From contig JBFKOL010000030.1 in assembly GCA_041628815.1 (NCBI GenBank), positions 1-22,048 of the forward strand: a DNA stretch of 22,048 nt. Reading direction: 5' to 3'. This document shows, one piece after another, positions 7,970 through 15,077 of the stretch (the first letter of the stretch is position 1; each line of letters opens with the position of its first letter). The notes beneath the pieces are model-generated. The model was not told where the DNA came from. It saw only the letters and a list, made by a program, of their open reading frames with translations, and made no database searches. The translations under genes and the position numbers were made by a program. The DNA is from JBFKOL01 sp041628815 (GTDB lineage: Bacteria > Bacteroidota > Bacteroidia > Chitinophagales > Saprospiraceae).

Positions 7970-8938
7970 TTAAGCCGGTTTTTTTCCTTTTACGCCTCTC
8001 TTTATGAAATCTCCCCAAGAGAGATTGATTTTCTCGTCATGGTGCTGCACAGCGTATTCTATGGCCATTTCGGCAGCATTTTCAACGATCCATTCGAAGT
8101 TATCTTCTCCCACTGAATGAAGATCTGCATCGGGTGCTGGATTGCAAAAATCTATGGCATAGGGTATTCCATCTCTAATAGCAAACTCCACCGTATTTAA
8201 GTCATAACCCAGGCCGTGATTGAGTTTGATGACGTTTTCACGGACCTCATCCAAAATTTGCTGATCGGTTATTACCGGTTCTTTCAGGTAGCGCAAATGA
8301 TGTGGGTTCCGGGGCTCATAAGGCATGATGTGTACCCGGTCTCCTCCGAGGTAATAACATCTGAAATAAGCATCGAAACGGATTTCCTCCTGTATCATCA
8401 TCACCAGCCTGCCCGTCTCACTGTAGGCATGGAACATTTCCTCCTTGCTTCTCACCTTGTAAACGCTTTTCCAGCCTCCGCCGGAATGAGGTTTCATATA
8501 AACAGGATATCCACCAAGGTGCTCAACTATTCTATCCCAATCCATAGGATATTTCAAATTTCTAAACGATTCCGCACTCGTATCTTCAGGCATATCTTTA
8601 CTCGGCAACAGTACTGTCTTGGGTACAGGGACACCCATCTCCTCTGCCAAACAATTGTTAAAAAACTTTTCGTCGGCACTCCACCAAAATGGATTGTTAA
8701 TCACGTGAGTTCCTCCTATCGCTGCGCTCTTCAAGTAGGCGCGATAAAATGGTACATCCTGCGAAATACGGTCAATGATCACAGCATACCCGGAGGCCTT
8801 GCCTTGCACTACTTCTTCGACCTTGACGAATTCAGCAGTTATGCCGTCAATTTTTTTGTGATTTACTCGGTCAACAAAGGCTTGGGGAAAGGTATTTTCC
8901 TTGCCGAAAAGAATGCCTATCTTTTTAGATGTACTCAT
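7970..8938 (-). CDS. ATP-grasp ligase, D-Ala-D-Ala ligase/RimK-like
   Basis: A 322-residue ATP-grasp protein with an N-terminal Rossmann-like pre-ATP-grasp domain (KIGILFGKENTFP). In the core, the ATP lysine is in PVYMKPHSGGGWKSVYKV (Lys 149) with the glycine-rich loop beside it. The hinge is MMIQEEI (180-186). The magnesium-binding triad appears as TVEFAI (Glu 251) and YAIDFCNPAPD (Asp 263, Asn 266), so all metal ligands are present, unlike the ATP-grasp at 3212-4411. Length and layout fit D-Ala-D-Ala-ligase-like and RimK-like enzymes, but the substrate-binding residues do not identify it as a peptidoglycan Ddl. It lies between the esterase (9 nt) and the amidotransferase (9 nt) in one operon. 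Probable role: joining an amino acid or small amine to a carboxylate. Confidence 0.88.
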   Translation of the reverse strand: MSTSKKIGILFGKENTFPQAFVDRVNHKKIDGITAEFVKVEEVVQGKASGYAVIIDRISQDVPFYRAYLKSAAIGGTHVINNPFWWSADEKFFNNCLAEEMGVPVPKTVLLPSKDMPEDTSAESFRNLKYPMDWDRIVEHLGGYPVYMKPHSGGGWKSVYKVRSKEEMFHAYSETGRLVMMIQEEIRFDAYFRCYYLGGDRVHIMPYEPRNPHHLRYLKEPVITDQQILDEVRENVIKLNHGLGYDLNTVEFAIRDGIPYAIDFCNPAPDADLHSVGEDNFEWIVENAAEMAIEYAVQHHDEKINLSWGDFIKRGVKGKKPA

Positions 8939-8947
8939 TAATTTGGT

Positions 8948-9655
8948 TTATTTAAGTTGAGCTAAATATTTAGGAAACATATACCTCCATAATGGCCAGT
9001 CATGCGGAGATTCAGAAACGACATCAAGCCAATGTCGCACTCCTTTCCGGTTTAGAATATCAGACATGTGAAAGTTGGCCTCCTTGCAAATGTCCCAGTC
9101 AGAAGTGCCTAAAACAATACCCCTTTTCCACAATTCTCCGTGATTCATACCCGGAAGGAAGTCCACGGGATTGTTGAAATAGACATTCTCGTCGTAATAA
9201 CCGTCGAGAAAGCTTTTTATATCAAATGATCCGCTCATACTGATTAGAGTTCCAACAAGATCAGGATTTTTAAATGCAAAATTGGCTGCCGTATACCCAC
9301 CAAAGCTGCACCCGGCCACACCTACTTTCCCTGTAGGTGATTCATGTCTCACCTTATGAACGATTTCGTGCTTGATAAACTCATCGTACCATATGTGGTT
9401 CTTTACTCTTTGAGAAGGGTGGATGTTCTTATTGTACCAACTGTACTTGTTGATGCCATCCGGGCAGATCAATTTAACCTTGCCTGTTTCCACAAACCAT
9501 CGTGCCGATTCGATAAGGTAAAAATCCTTGGCCTCAAAGTAACTGCCCAAGGTGGTAGGAAAAATGATAATCGGCAAGCCCGAATGCCCAAAGACCAAAA
9601 CCTCTATATCCATCTCAAGAGTCCGACTGTACCATTTGAAATATTCTTCTTTCAA
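8948..9655 (-). CDS. Second esterase, alpha/beta hydrolase
   Basis: A 235-residue alpha/beta hydrolase of the putative-esterase superfamily and first gene of the leftward operon. The nucleophile elbow G-C-S-F-G-G has Ser 117. VLGTSDWDIC carries the probable catalytic Asp (186 or 188), and ESPHDWP carries His 218. An N-terminal stretch with GHSGLPIIIFPTT may form the oxyanion-hole side. It lacks a signal peptide and is clearly different in sequence and elbow from the first esterase at 944-1714, so the locus carries two non-duplicate hydrolases. It is followed 9 nt later by the D-Ala-D-Ala-ligase-like gene. The substrate is unknown; release of an ester-bound intermediate or product is a reasonable guess. 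Confidence 0.88.
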   Translation of the reverse strand: MKEEYFKWYSRTLEMDIEVLVFGHSGLPIIIFPTTLGSYFEAKDFYLIESARWFVETGKVKLICPDGINKYSWYNKNIHPSQRVKNHIWYDEFIKHEIVHKVRHESPTGKVGVAGCSFGGYTAANFAFKNPDLVGTLISMSGSFDIKSFLDGYYDENVYFNNPVDFLPGMNHGELWKRGIVLGTSDWDICKEANFHMSDILNRKGVRHWLDVVSESPHDWPLWRYMFPKYLAQLK

Positions 9656-10025
9656 CTTATGCTAATTGTAGTTTTGTGATGTCCTTTTAAAATGCGGATT
9701 TTGTTTGTCCAGCTGGTGAATTAAGCCCTCATTAAATCTGACCTTTTTGGACATTTTCGATCAATTTTGGAATAATAAGGAACGAAACATCCATTCACTA
9801 TCCAAATAAATAGACTAAATAAGCCGGAGTGCAAAATTAATACTTGCCATATACATAATATGTGTTATTGTAAAAAATATAATTGCAAATATTCCATTTC
9901 TATGAAATAGTATTTTGAAAGAGCCAGATTAGACGTCAAAGTAGCTCTTAGACATAAATAGGCTACCTTTTATGCGCCAATAACGGAAGTTTAGAATAGA
10001 CGAGAATTATCGAAAATCTTGTGGC
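9656..10025. other. Divergent intergenic region with promoters in both directions
   Basis: This 370-base, AT-rich gap lies between the leftward esterase operon and the rightward zinc-ribbon gene and must hold both promoters. A leftward TAnnTTTG-like box (CAAAATTA on the plus strand) is at 9832-9839, but no matching -33 box is evident. Short inverted repeats are ACATA/TATGT at 9853-9863 and ATTTC/GAAAT at 9896-9908, either of which could be an operator. No gene or terminator was seen. Confidence 0.4.
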
Positions 10026-10382
10026 ATGAAATATTGCAAGGAATGTCAAGCCCTTGTGGTTGGCAGGTCTGATAAGTTGTTTTGTGGCGATTCATGCAGA
10101 AGTGCGTATAACAATAGGACTCGGAAGAAATCCAGGAGTGTCTTTGGTCACATCAACAGAACTTTGCGATCCAATAGGGAAATCTTAAGAGATCTCGAAC
10201 GATTGAAAAAGCGCAAACTACCGCGGAGTCAATTGCAGTCCCTGGGATTCTCTTTTGATTTTTTTACGCATATCACCAAAGATCGTCATGGCCATGTGAT
10301 GAGATTTTGTTACGATTGCGGCTACGTGGACCTTAACGGGGAAATCACTATTTTGACATTTGACGATGACCGCCTCCTGTAA
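10026..10382 (+). CDS. Small zinc-ribbon protein of a Bacteroidota-type hypothetical family
   Basis: A 118-residue protein with an N-terminal treble-clef or zinc-ribbon motif: Cys 4, Cys 7, Cys 20 and Cys 24 in KYCKEC and LFCGDSC, followed by RSAYNNR. This matches the DUF2116-like ribbon layout of a small hypothetical family that I recall as common in Bacteroidota. The middle is basic and helical (RTLRSNREILRDLERLKKRK), which could bind nucleic acid. The C-terminus contains GFSFDFFTHI and FCYDCGY, which may fold back on the ribbon. The ATG at 10026 is the only sensible start. The gene is 20 nt upstream of the serine hydrolase and probably shares its transcript, although I see no functional link. 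Function unknown. Confidence 0.8.
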   Translation: MKYCKECQALVVGRSDKLFCGDSCRSAYNNRTRKKSRSVFGHINRTLRSNREILRDLERLKKRKLPRSQLQSLGFSFDFFTHITKDRHGHVMRFCYDCGYVDLNGEITILTFDDDRLL

Positions 10383-10402
10383 ATCAAACGAATTTTCAAA
10401 CC

Positions 10403-11908
10403 ATGAAATCAGCCTATTTCCTGATATGTGCGATTTTGCTATGCCACATTCTTTCTTCTACCGCCCAGACCCACGAATCACTAATTTCACAGCTCGACGT
10501 ATACATTGAAAATGCGCGTGTTCAGTGGGAGACACCTGGGTTGGCTGTGGCGGTTGTAAAAGACGGACAGGTCCTGTTGTCGAAAGGTTATGGAGAAATA
10601 CAGCTGGGTACAGGCCGCAAGGTGGACGGAAGCACCATTTTCTCTATTGGTTCAACTACAAAGGCCATGGTCGCTGCAGCGGTTGCCATGCTTGTCGATG
10701 AGGGTAAGGTGTCATGGGATGATCTTGTAACCGATCATTTACCGTCTTTCAAATTGGCTGACCCATATGTCACCAATGAAGTCAGGGTAAGAGATCTATT
10801 CACCCACAACACCGGCCTGGGCAACACAGATCTTCTATGGGTACTTTGGGATCATTCTACGGAAGAAATTGTCCGCAGAATCAGGAGAAAGGAGCTTAGC
10901 TACAGCTTCAGGGGAGGATACACTTACCAGAACATTATGTACGCCACCGCTGGCTTGCTAATAGAAAAACTGAGTGGAGAAACATGGGACTCTTTCGTGG
11001 AGAAGCGAATCTTTCAACCATTGGGAATGAACAACACCTATCCGACAAAGTCCAGGGCGATAAGCGTAAACAATCGTTCAGTACCACATTACAAATGGTC
11101 AGGGTCGGTAAATCCCATCATTGATTCAAATGCTGACAGCATAGGTGCGGCGGGTTCGGTCTGGTCATGTACTGATGATATGGTGAAATGGATGCAATTT
11201 GTACTCGACAGTGCAAGAGTTAACGGGACCCGATTGATTAGTAAAGCGTCCTTTACAGAGTTGCACAGACCGCATATCGTTATTCCTAAAGGATCTTTTT
11301 ATCCTACATCCCGCCTGACTCAGCCAGTATGGACTACGTATTCTTTAGGATGGTTTCAGCATGACTATCATGGTCGGTATGTCCAGTTTCATACAGGTAG
11401 TCTGAACGGTACTGTAGCCATCATAGGTTTGCTGCCTTCGGAGGGCGTAGGTGTTTATGTTTTCGGCAATCTCGATCATGCCGAAGTTAGGCATGCGATC
11501 ATGTACAAGGTCTTCGATCTTTTTTTGGACGCGGAACCCAGGGATTGGTCCACTGAATTTCTGGGCCTTTATGGCGAGATTGATCGACGAGCTGAAATAT
11601 CCAGGAATGCCATAGTGGAAAACAGGGTGCCCGGAACCAAAACGACATTATCATTGAAGGAATACGAGGGCAGCTACAGCAGCTCTTATCTCGGTGATGT
11701 AAAAGTATCTGTCAAAGATGATCAAAAACTGTCTGTTTATTTCAGACCAGACCGACAAATGACACTGGATCATTGGCATTACGATACTTTTTTTGGTACT
11801 ATTGACCAGTACCCTTTTGACGGTGGCACATTGGTTCGATTCGACGTGGATGCTTCTCTAAGTCCATCGCTCGTCTTGTTTGGGCATACCTTTGATAAGG
11901 TGGATTAG
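10403..11908 (+). CDS. Exported serine hydrolase, beta-lactamase/class C PBP family
   Basis: A 501-residue secreted serine hydrolase. An N-terminal signal peptide (about residues 1-21, hydrophobic core ending at STAQ) directs it out of the cytoplasm. The beta-lactamase class C/esterase domain follows, with the catalytic S-T-T-K (Ser 84, Lys 87) in FSIGSTTKA, the Y-Q-N tyrosine (Tyr 175), and HTG at 330-332 standing for KTG. The last 90 residues form a DUF3471-like C-terminal beta domain. The family includes D-aminopeptidases, esterases and carboxypeptidases as well as beta-lactamases. The HTG box and the DUF3471-like tail make true penicillin resistance unlikely. Its stop is separated by one base from the convergent OmpA-domain gene. 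The substrate is unknown. Confidence 0.92.
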   Translation: MKSAYFLICAILLCHILSSTAQTHESLISQLDVYIENARVQWETPGLAVAVVKDGQVLLSKGYGEIQLGTGRKVDGSTIFSIGSTTKAMVAAAVAMLVDEGKVSWDDLVTDHLPSFKLADPYVTNEVRVRDLFTHNTGLGNTDLLWVLWDHSTEEIVRRIRRKELSYSFRGGYTYQNIMYATAGLLIEKLSGETWDSFVEKRIFQPLGMNNTYPTKSRAISVNNRSVPHYKWSGSVNPIIDSNADSIGAAGSVWSCTDDMVKWMQFVLDSARVNGTRLISKASFTELHRPHIVIPKGSFYPTSRLTQPVWTTYSLGWFQHDYHGRYVQFHTGSLNGTVAIIGLLPSEGVGVYVFGNLDHAEVRHAIMYKVFDLFLDAEPRDWSTEFLGLYGEIDRRAEISRNAIVENRVPGTKTTLSLKEYEGSYSSSYLGDVKVSVKDDQKLSVYFRPDRQMTLDHWHYDTFFGTIDQYPFDGGTLVRFDVDASLSPSLVLFGHTFDKVD

Positions 11909-11909
11909 A

Positions 11910-12815
11910 TCAAAGTTTAGTAATGATAATTTCCACTCTCCTGTTTCTTTTTTGTTCTTCATCGTTCTTCTCAGGATAATATAGTGGACGACTGTACCCG
12001 AAGCCGGCAAAAGAAAGTCTGGTCTTGGCTATTCCATTCCGGACAAGGTACTGATAAATGTTATGCGCCCGATTATAGGATAAGCGTTGTTCCCCGGTAT
12101 CTTGGTCATAGCCATCGGGTTCGCCTTCAACACCGCAACAAATGTGACCTTCAATGCGGATGTGGAGGTTGGGATATTTCTGTAAAGTTTTTAAAAGCTC
12201 TTTTAGTCTAGGTATGGATTCCCTAAGAAGTACATGCCTGCCGGCGTGAAAGTTCAGATCGTCCAGGATGATTGCGGTCCCTATCTGAAGAGAATCCGAA
12301 TTAAGGCTTTCCAAACCTACAAGTCTCGGGGTGGTTACGATTTTAATGGATGTGTCGGAGTTTACGAATCCTTTATCCATGCCTGGATTGTCGGTCTTAT
12401 CCTGAGCCTTGAAAACAGCGTTGTTGACCTCAAGAACCACCATGCGGTGCTGCCGAACGCCGATATGTACCGGTGCGGAAGGAATCGAATCGAATTCACC
12501 AAAACCTATAGGAACAGGATCAACGGAAGTTTCAGATAGAAAAGAAAGTATGATGGATCTCGCAGATTCAGCTCTCTTCATGGACAAGAGCTTGTTGTAA
12601 GCAGTATTTCCTACGAAGTCGGTGAATCCGGTGATGGTTACATTCGTTGAATCATTCACAGCCAGCCCGGCAAACAATGAATCGATTTGTAACTTATGCG
12701 CCTCCGTCAGCCGGAACGAATCGGTTTCAAAATATAGATTCAAACGGTGTGACTGTGAATGGGCATTTTGCAGGCAAAGTACAAAGAGTAAGATATAAAG
12801 GAACGCAGATCGCAT
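11910..12815 (-). CDS. Tandem OmpA-domain protein
   Basis: A 301-residue exported protein with a signal peptide (about 1-20) and two OmpA/MotB-like peptidoglycan-binding domains. The first, at 25-130, has GFTDFVGN (Asp 66) and LSMKRAES (Arg 81), the usual pair that grips diaminopimelate. The second, at 175-301, has a variant IEGHICCG loop (His 224) where GxTD is expected, then LSYNRAHN (Arg 249), GFG-SRP and the closing NRRVEI. It has no membrane barrel and no obvious lipobox, so it is probably periplasmic and bound to peptidoglycan. It is convergent with the serine hydrolase, one base apart, and its upstream region holds a structured intergenic sequence. Confidence 0.88.
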   Translation of the reverse strand: MRSAFLYILLFVLCLQNAHSQSHRLNLYFETDSFRLTEAHKLQIDSLFAGLAVNDSTNVTITGFTDFVGNTAYNKLLSMKRAESARSIILSFLSETSVDPVPIGFGEFDSIPSAPVHIGVRQHRMVVLEVNNAVFKAQDKTDNPGMDKGFVNSDTSIKIVTTPRLVGLESLNSDSLQIGTAIILDDLNFHAGRHVLLRESIPRLKELLKTLQKYPNLHIRIEGHICCGVEGEPDGYDQDTGEQRLSYNRAHNIYQYLVRNGIAKTRLSFAGFGYSRPLYYPEKNDEEQKRNRRVEIIITKL

Positions 12816-12916
12816 TTTTGTGAGAAGCGGATCTATGATACAACGATTTCACTTCCGCTAATGATATACCACCAGATAAGAAAGATTTAAAAGTGGACCT
12901 TCACAAAATAAGAAAA

Positions 12917-12932
12917 GCCCCGCAAGGAGGGC
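12917..12932 (-). terminator. Weak leftward terminator-like hairpin
   Basis: Read on the minus strand, GCCCT pairs with GGGGC around a 6-nt loop (four GC pairs and one U-G) and is followed by TTTTCTTATTTTG. It resembles a short intrinsic terminator for a leftward transcript, yet no gene lies upstream on that strand. It would therefore terminate a non-coding RNA, or mark a degraded gene. Confidence 0.35.
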
Positions 12933-12972
12933 CATTCTTAAGGAATCAATCCTATTTTAGTCTAAGTCTTCG

Positions 12973-13010
12973 AACGGGTTGCCCCGTAGTGTGTTCGTTT
13001 TATTTCGAAC
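12973..13010. ncRNA. Two adjacent hairpins, possible structured RNA
   Basis: ACGGG TTGC CCCGT (12974-12987) and GTTCG, an 8-nt loop, CGAAC (12993-13010) form two perfect 5-bp stems five bases apart in an otherwise non-coding region. Both could form in either strand. I cannot match them to a known RNA family, and short stems of this kind can occur by chance. Confidence 0.2.
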
Positions 13011-13089
13011 GCCTTCTATGCTCCAGCGTCCTCGTAATCAAATATACAATTCTTTATTACAATTGATAAAAAGACATGCAAAGTTTATA

Positions 13090-13154
13090 TAAGTAATTTA
13101 ACATTTTAAGTAATTACCCGGATACTTCACATGGTATATATCAAATTAAGTAAT
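13090..13154. repeat. Three TAAGTAAT direct repeats
   Basis: TAAGTAAT occurs at 13090-13097, 13107-13114 and 13147-13154. The first two copies continue with a further T. Start-to-start distances are 17 and 40 bases. They lie 135-200 bases upstream of the PycTM-like gene and could be operator copies, although AT-rich composition raises the chance expectation. Confidence 0.4.
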
Positions 13155-13289
13155 ATGTTTATTTTTTTCCAAATTGGATGGATCTTCCTGAAGCCGGGGG
13201 TGAAAAGACATCAACTGGGATTCCATACTCTTCTTTTGCCGTGCAGCGATCTTATTGAAATTGCATAATTTAGTTCCACAGTCAGCAGC

Positions 13290-13871
13290 ATGGAAGCACC
13301 GAAAAACTCCTCTGAAGATAAGCGTCTTCAAAAAAACAAACTCAAGCACCTGGCATCGTGGCAATCACGGAGAAGTGTTGTGGGGATGATGAAAAACACC
13401 AAGGATTACCACATGCACCTGACAACTCTTTCTGATCAGAAGGCAAATATTGTGATAGCGGCCAGTTCGATTATCATATCTGTTGGTATTAGCCAGGTCA
13501 GACATTTCGATGGTATACTGATGATGGCTCTGGTCTTTCTGATGGTCGGGGCATCAGCAGCCTTATTGCTGGCGATATTATCAGTGACACCCATTTTCAA
13601 TAAACAAACGTCGAAAATGACGTCTTATTCCAAGGGGTTCAACCCCTTCTTCTTTGGCCATTTTACAGACCTGTCCCTTGAAGACTATACGGACCATATG
13701 TTCAAGGTAATGAAGGACGAAGATATTATGTATACTGAGATGGTCAAGGATTTATACCAGATGGGCCTGGTACTTCGACAAAGGAAATACAGATATTTAT
13801 CATGGTCCTACCGCATTTTTTTCCTGGGCATTCTCGGCTCCATAATCCTGGCCGTTGCGGCCTTTTTCTAA
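13290..13871 (+). CDS. Pycsar-effector-type transmembrane protein (DUF5706/PycTM-like), standalone
   Basis: A 193-residue membrane protein. After a basic N-terminus comes the family hallmark LTTLSDQKANIVIAASSIIIS (split here as SDQKAN at 48-53 leading into the first membrane segment). Two transmembrane helices follow, at about 53-69 and 76-98. A soluble loop with NPFFFGHF and LSLEDY comes next, then a C-terminal helix at about 172-193. This arrangement matches DUF5706, the family containing the PycTM membrane-disrupting effectors of Pycsar anti-phage systems. In those systems, cyclic CMP or UMP made by a cyclase triggers the effector. Here no pyrimidine cyclase is adjacent, and the HD phosphohydrolase domain that I recall being fused in some Bacteroidota members is absent. 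Its stop overlaps the convergent PLP-enzyme gene by 4 bases. Family call is good; a defence role is unproven. Confidence 0.8.
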   Translation: MEAPKNSSEDKRLQKNKLKHLASWQSRRSVVGMMKNTKDYHMHLTTLSDQKANIVIAASSIIISVGISQVRHFDGILMMALVFLMVGASAALLLAILSVTPIFNKQTSKMTSYSKGFNPFFFGHFTDLSLEDYTDHMFKVMKDEDIMYTEMVKDLYQMGLVLRQRKYRYLSWSYRIFFLGILGSIILAVAAFF

Positions 13872-15070
13872 GCTGCTCCAATGCCAAACGCTTTCTTCAT
13901 AGCGATATCCAGATCGGCTATGAGATCTGCCGGATCTTCAAGTCCCACGCTGATTCTTAGCATACCGGGTGTGATGCCCATGGATAGAAACTGCTCTGCA
14001 CTCAACTCGCGTGAATAACTGATAACCGGTGCATAGACAAGACTCTCATGACCTCCCCAGCTGACCCCGATCTTAAACAACTGTAGGTGGTTAACGAAGC
14101 TTTTTATAATCTCCAAATCTTCCGTATCCAATACAAAACTCATCAAACCACTGCAACCCGACATTTGCTTTTTTGCCAGTGAATGTTGAGGATGGGATTT
14201 AAGGCCTGGGTAATGGACAATGCGAATCCTGGCATTTGCTTCCAGGAATTTTGCAACCCGGAAGGTTGATTCCTCGTGTCTTTTCATCCTCAAGGGAAGA
14301 GTCCTGAGACTTCTCAACAGAAGCCACGCTTCAAACGGGGCTATTTTAGCACCCATTAAAGCATTCTCAGTGACAACCATCCGGTCGAGATCGGCCTTCT
14401 TGCCAACAACTGCCCCAGCGACAAGATCACTGTGTCCACCGAGGTATTTAGACACTGAATGTACTTCAAGGTCCACGCCTAGCTGGATCGGTCGCTGGTA
14501 CAATGGAGTGGCCCACGTGTTATCGATAATTGTTTTTACGCCATTTTCTCTGGCTATCTTGCATACTTGCTGTATGTCCTGCAAGTCAAAATTCATTGAT
14601 GTAGGACTTTCCAGGTAGAACAGACTGGTATTCGATTGCAGTGATTTTGCCCATTCCTCAGGATCTGTCCCTCGGATGAACGTGGCACTGATGTGACATT
14701 TTTCCTTGAGAAAACTACTGATAAAGCTGTTGGCAGGACCGTAGATACTGTCCAATGTGACGATATGATCTCCATGGTTGATAACACTCATAATGGCAGA
14801 CGAAATGGCACCCATACCTGACGCCATAAGTTTGGCTTTTTCACCTCCGCAAAGCCTGGCTATTTTCTTCTCCACAATTTCCACCGACGGATTCATCAGT
14901 CTGGAATATAGATAACTGGTCGACTTATTGTCAAAAGCCTTCTCTATGTCTTCCCATGATTCAAATGCGAAAAGAGAATTTTGATACAACGGGGGAACAA
15001 TGGCTCCGTGGTGTTCAAAGTAAGCGTCTTCGTCGTGACATAATGCGGTGGCTGTTTTCCAGGATTCCAT
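13868..15070 (-). CDS. PLP-dependent Cys/Met metabolism enzyme (cystathionine/methionine gamma-lyase family)
   Basis: A 400-residue fold-type I PLP enzyme of the trans-sulfuration family. These enzymes catalyse gamma- or beta-elimination, or gamma-replacement, on methionine, cystathionine, O-acylhomoserine or cysteine. The PLP-binding lysine is Lys 208 in HSVSKYLGGHSD. SYLYSRLMNP (52-61) provides the phosphate-contacting Tyr/Arg of the neighbouring subunit, ASGMGAIS sits at 83-90, SIYG contains Tyr 110, which stacks on PLP, and IIDNTWATP holds Asp 183. The usual ESPSNP is ESPTSM here. I chose ATG 15070 because it follows the upstream stop by 7 nt and family similarity starts soon after; an extension to 15118 would overlap the transporter gene. 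Motifs do not decide between lyase and sulfhydrylase activities. It is co-oriented with the NhaC-type transporter. Confidence 0.88.
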   Translation of the reverse strand: MESWKTATALCHDEDAYFEHHGAIVPPLYQNSLFAFESWEDIEKAFDNKSTSYLYSRLMNPSVEIVEKKIARLCGGEKAKLMASGMGAISSAIMSVINHGDHIVTLDSIYGPANSFISSFLKEKCHISATFIRGTDPEEWAKSLQSNTSLFYLESPTSMNFDLQDIQQVCKIARENGVKTIIDNTWATPLYQRPIQLGVDLEVHSVSKYLGGHSDLVAGAVVGKKADLDRMVVTENALMGAKIAPFEAWLLLRSLRTLPLRMKRHEESTFRVAKFLEANARIRIVHYPGLKSHPQHSLAKKQMSGCSGLMSFVLDTEDLEIIKSFVNHLQLFKIGVSWGGHESLVYAPVISYSRELSAEQFLSMGITPGMLRISVGLEDPADLIADLDIAMKKAFGIGAA

Positions 15071-15077
15071 GTGCGTC

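Larger units (their letters stand above)
12816..13289. other. 474-base intergenic region with hairpins and short direct repeats
   Basis: This gap lies between the divergent OmpA-domain and PycTM-like genes. It has two parts. The segment 12917-13012 is richer in GC and contains several short hairpins. The part from about 13030 to 13160 is very AT-rich and contains three copies of TAAGTAAT. No protein-coding gene of credible length is present; a 27-codon open frame on the minus strand (stop at 12957-12959) is listed separately under the findings. Confidence 0.5.

Noticed and set aside
8216..8941. 241-codon plus-strand open frame
   Set aside because: It is the antisense shadow of the Ddl-like ATP-grasp gene, which has full family motifs; the plus-strand product has no recognisable motif.
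10403..11908. Serine hydrolase considered as a beta-lactam resistance gene
   Set aside because: It has SxxK and YxN but HTG in place of KTG and a DUF3471-like tail, typical of general serine hydrolases; resistance cannot be supported.
11984..12600. Plus-strand open frames over the OmpA-domain gene
   Set aside because: They are antisense to a gene with signal peptide and two OmpA signatures.
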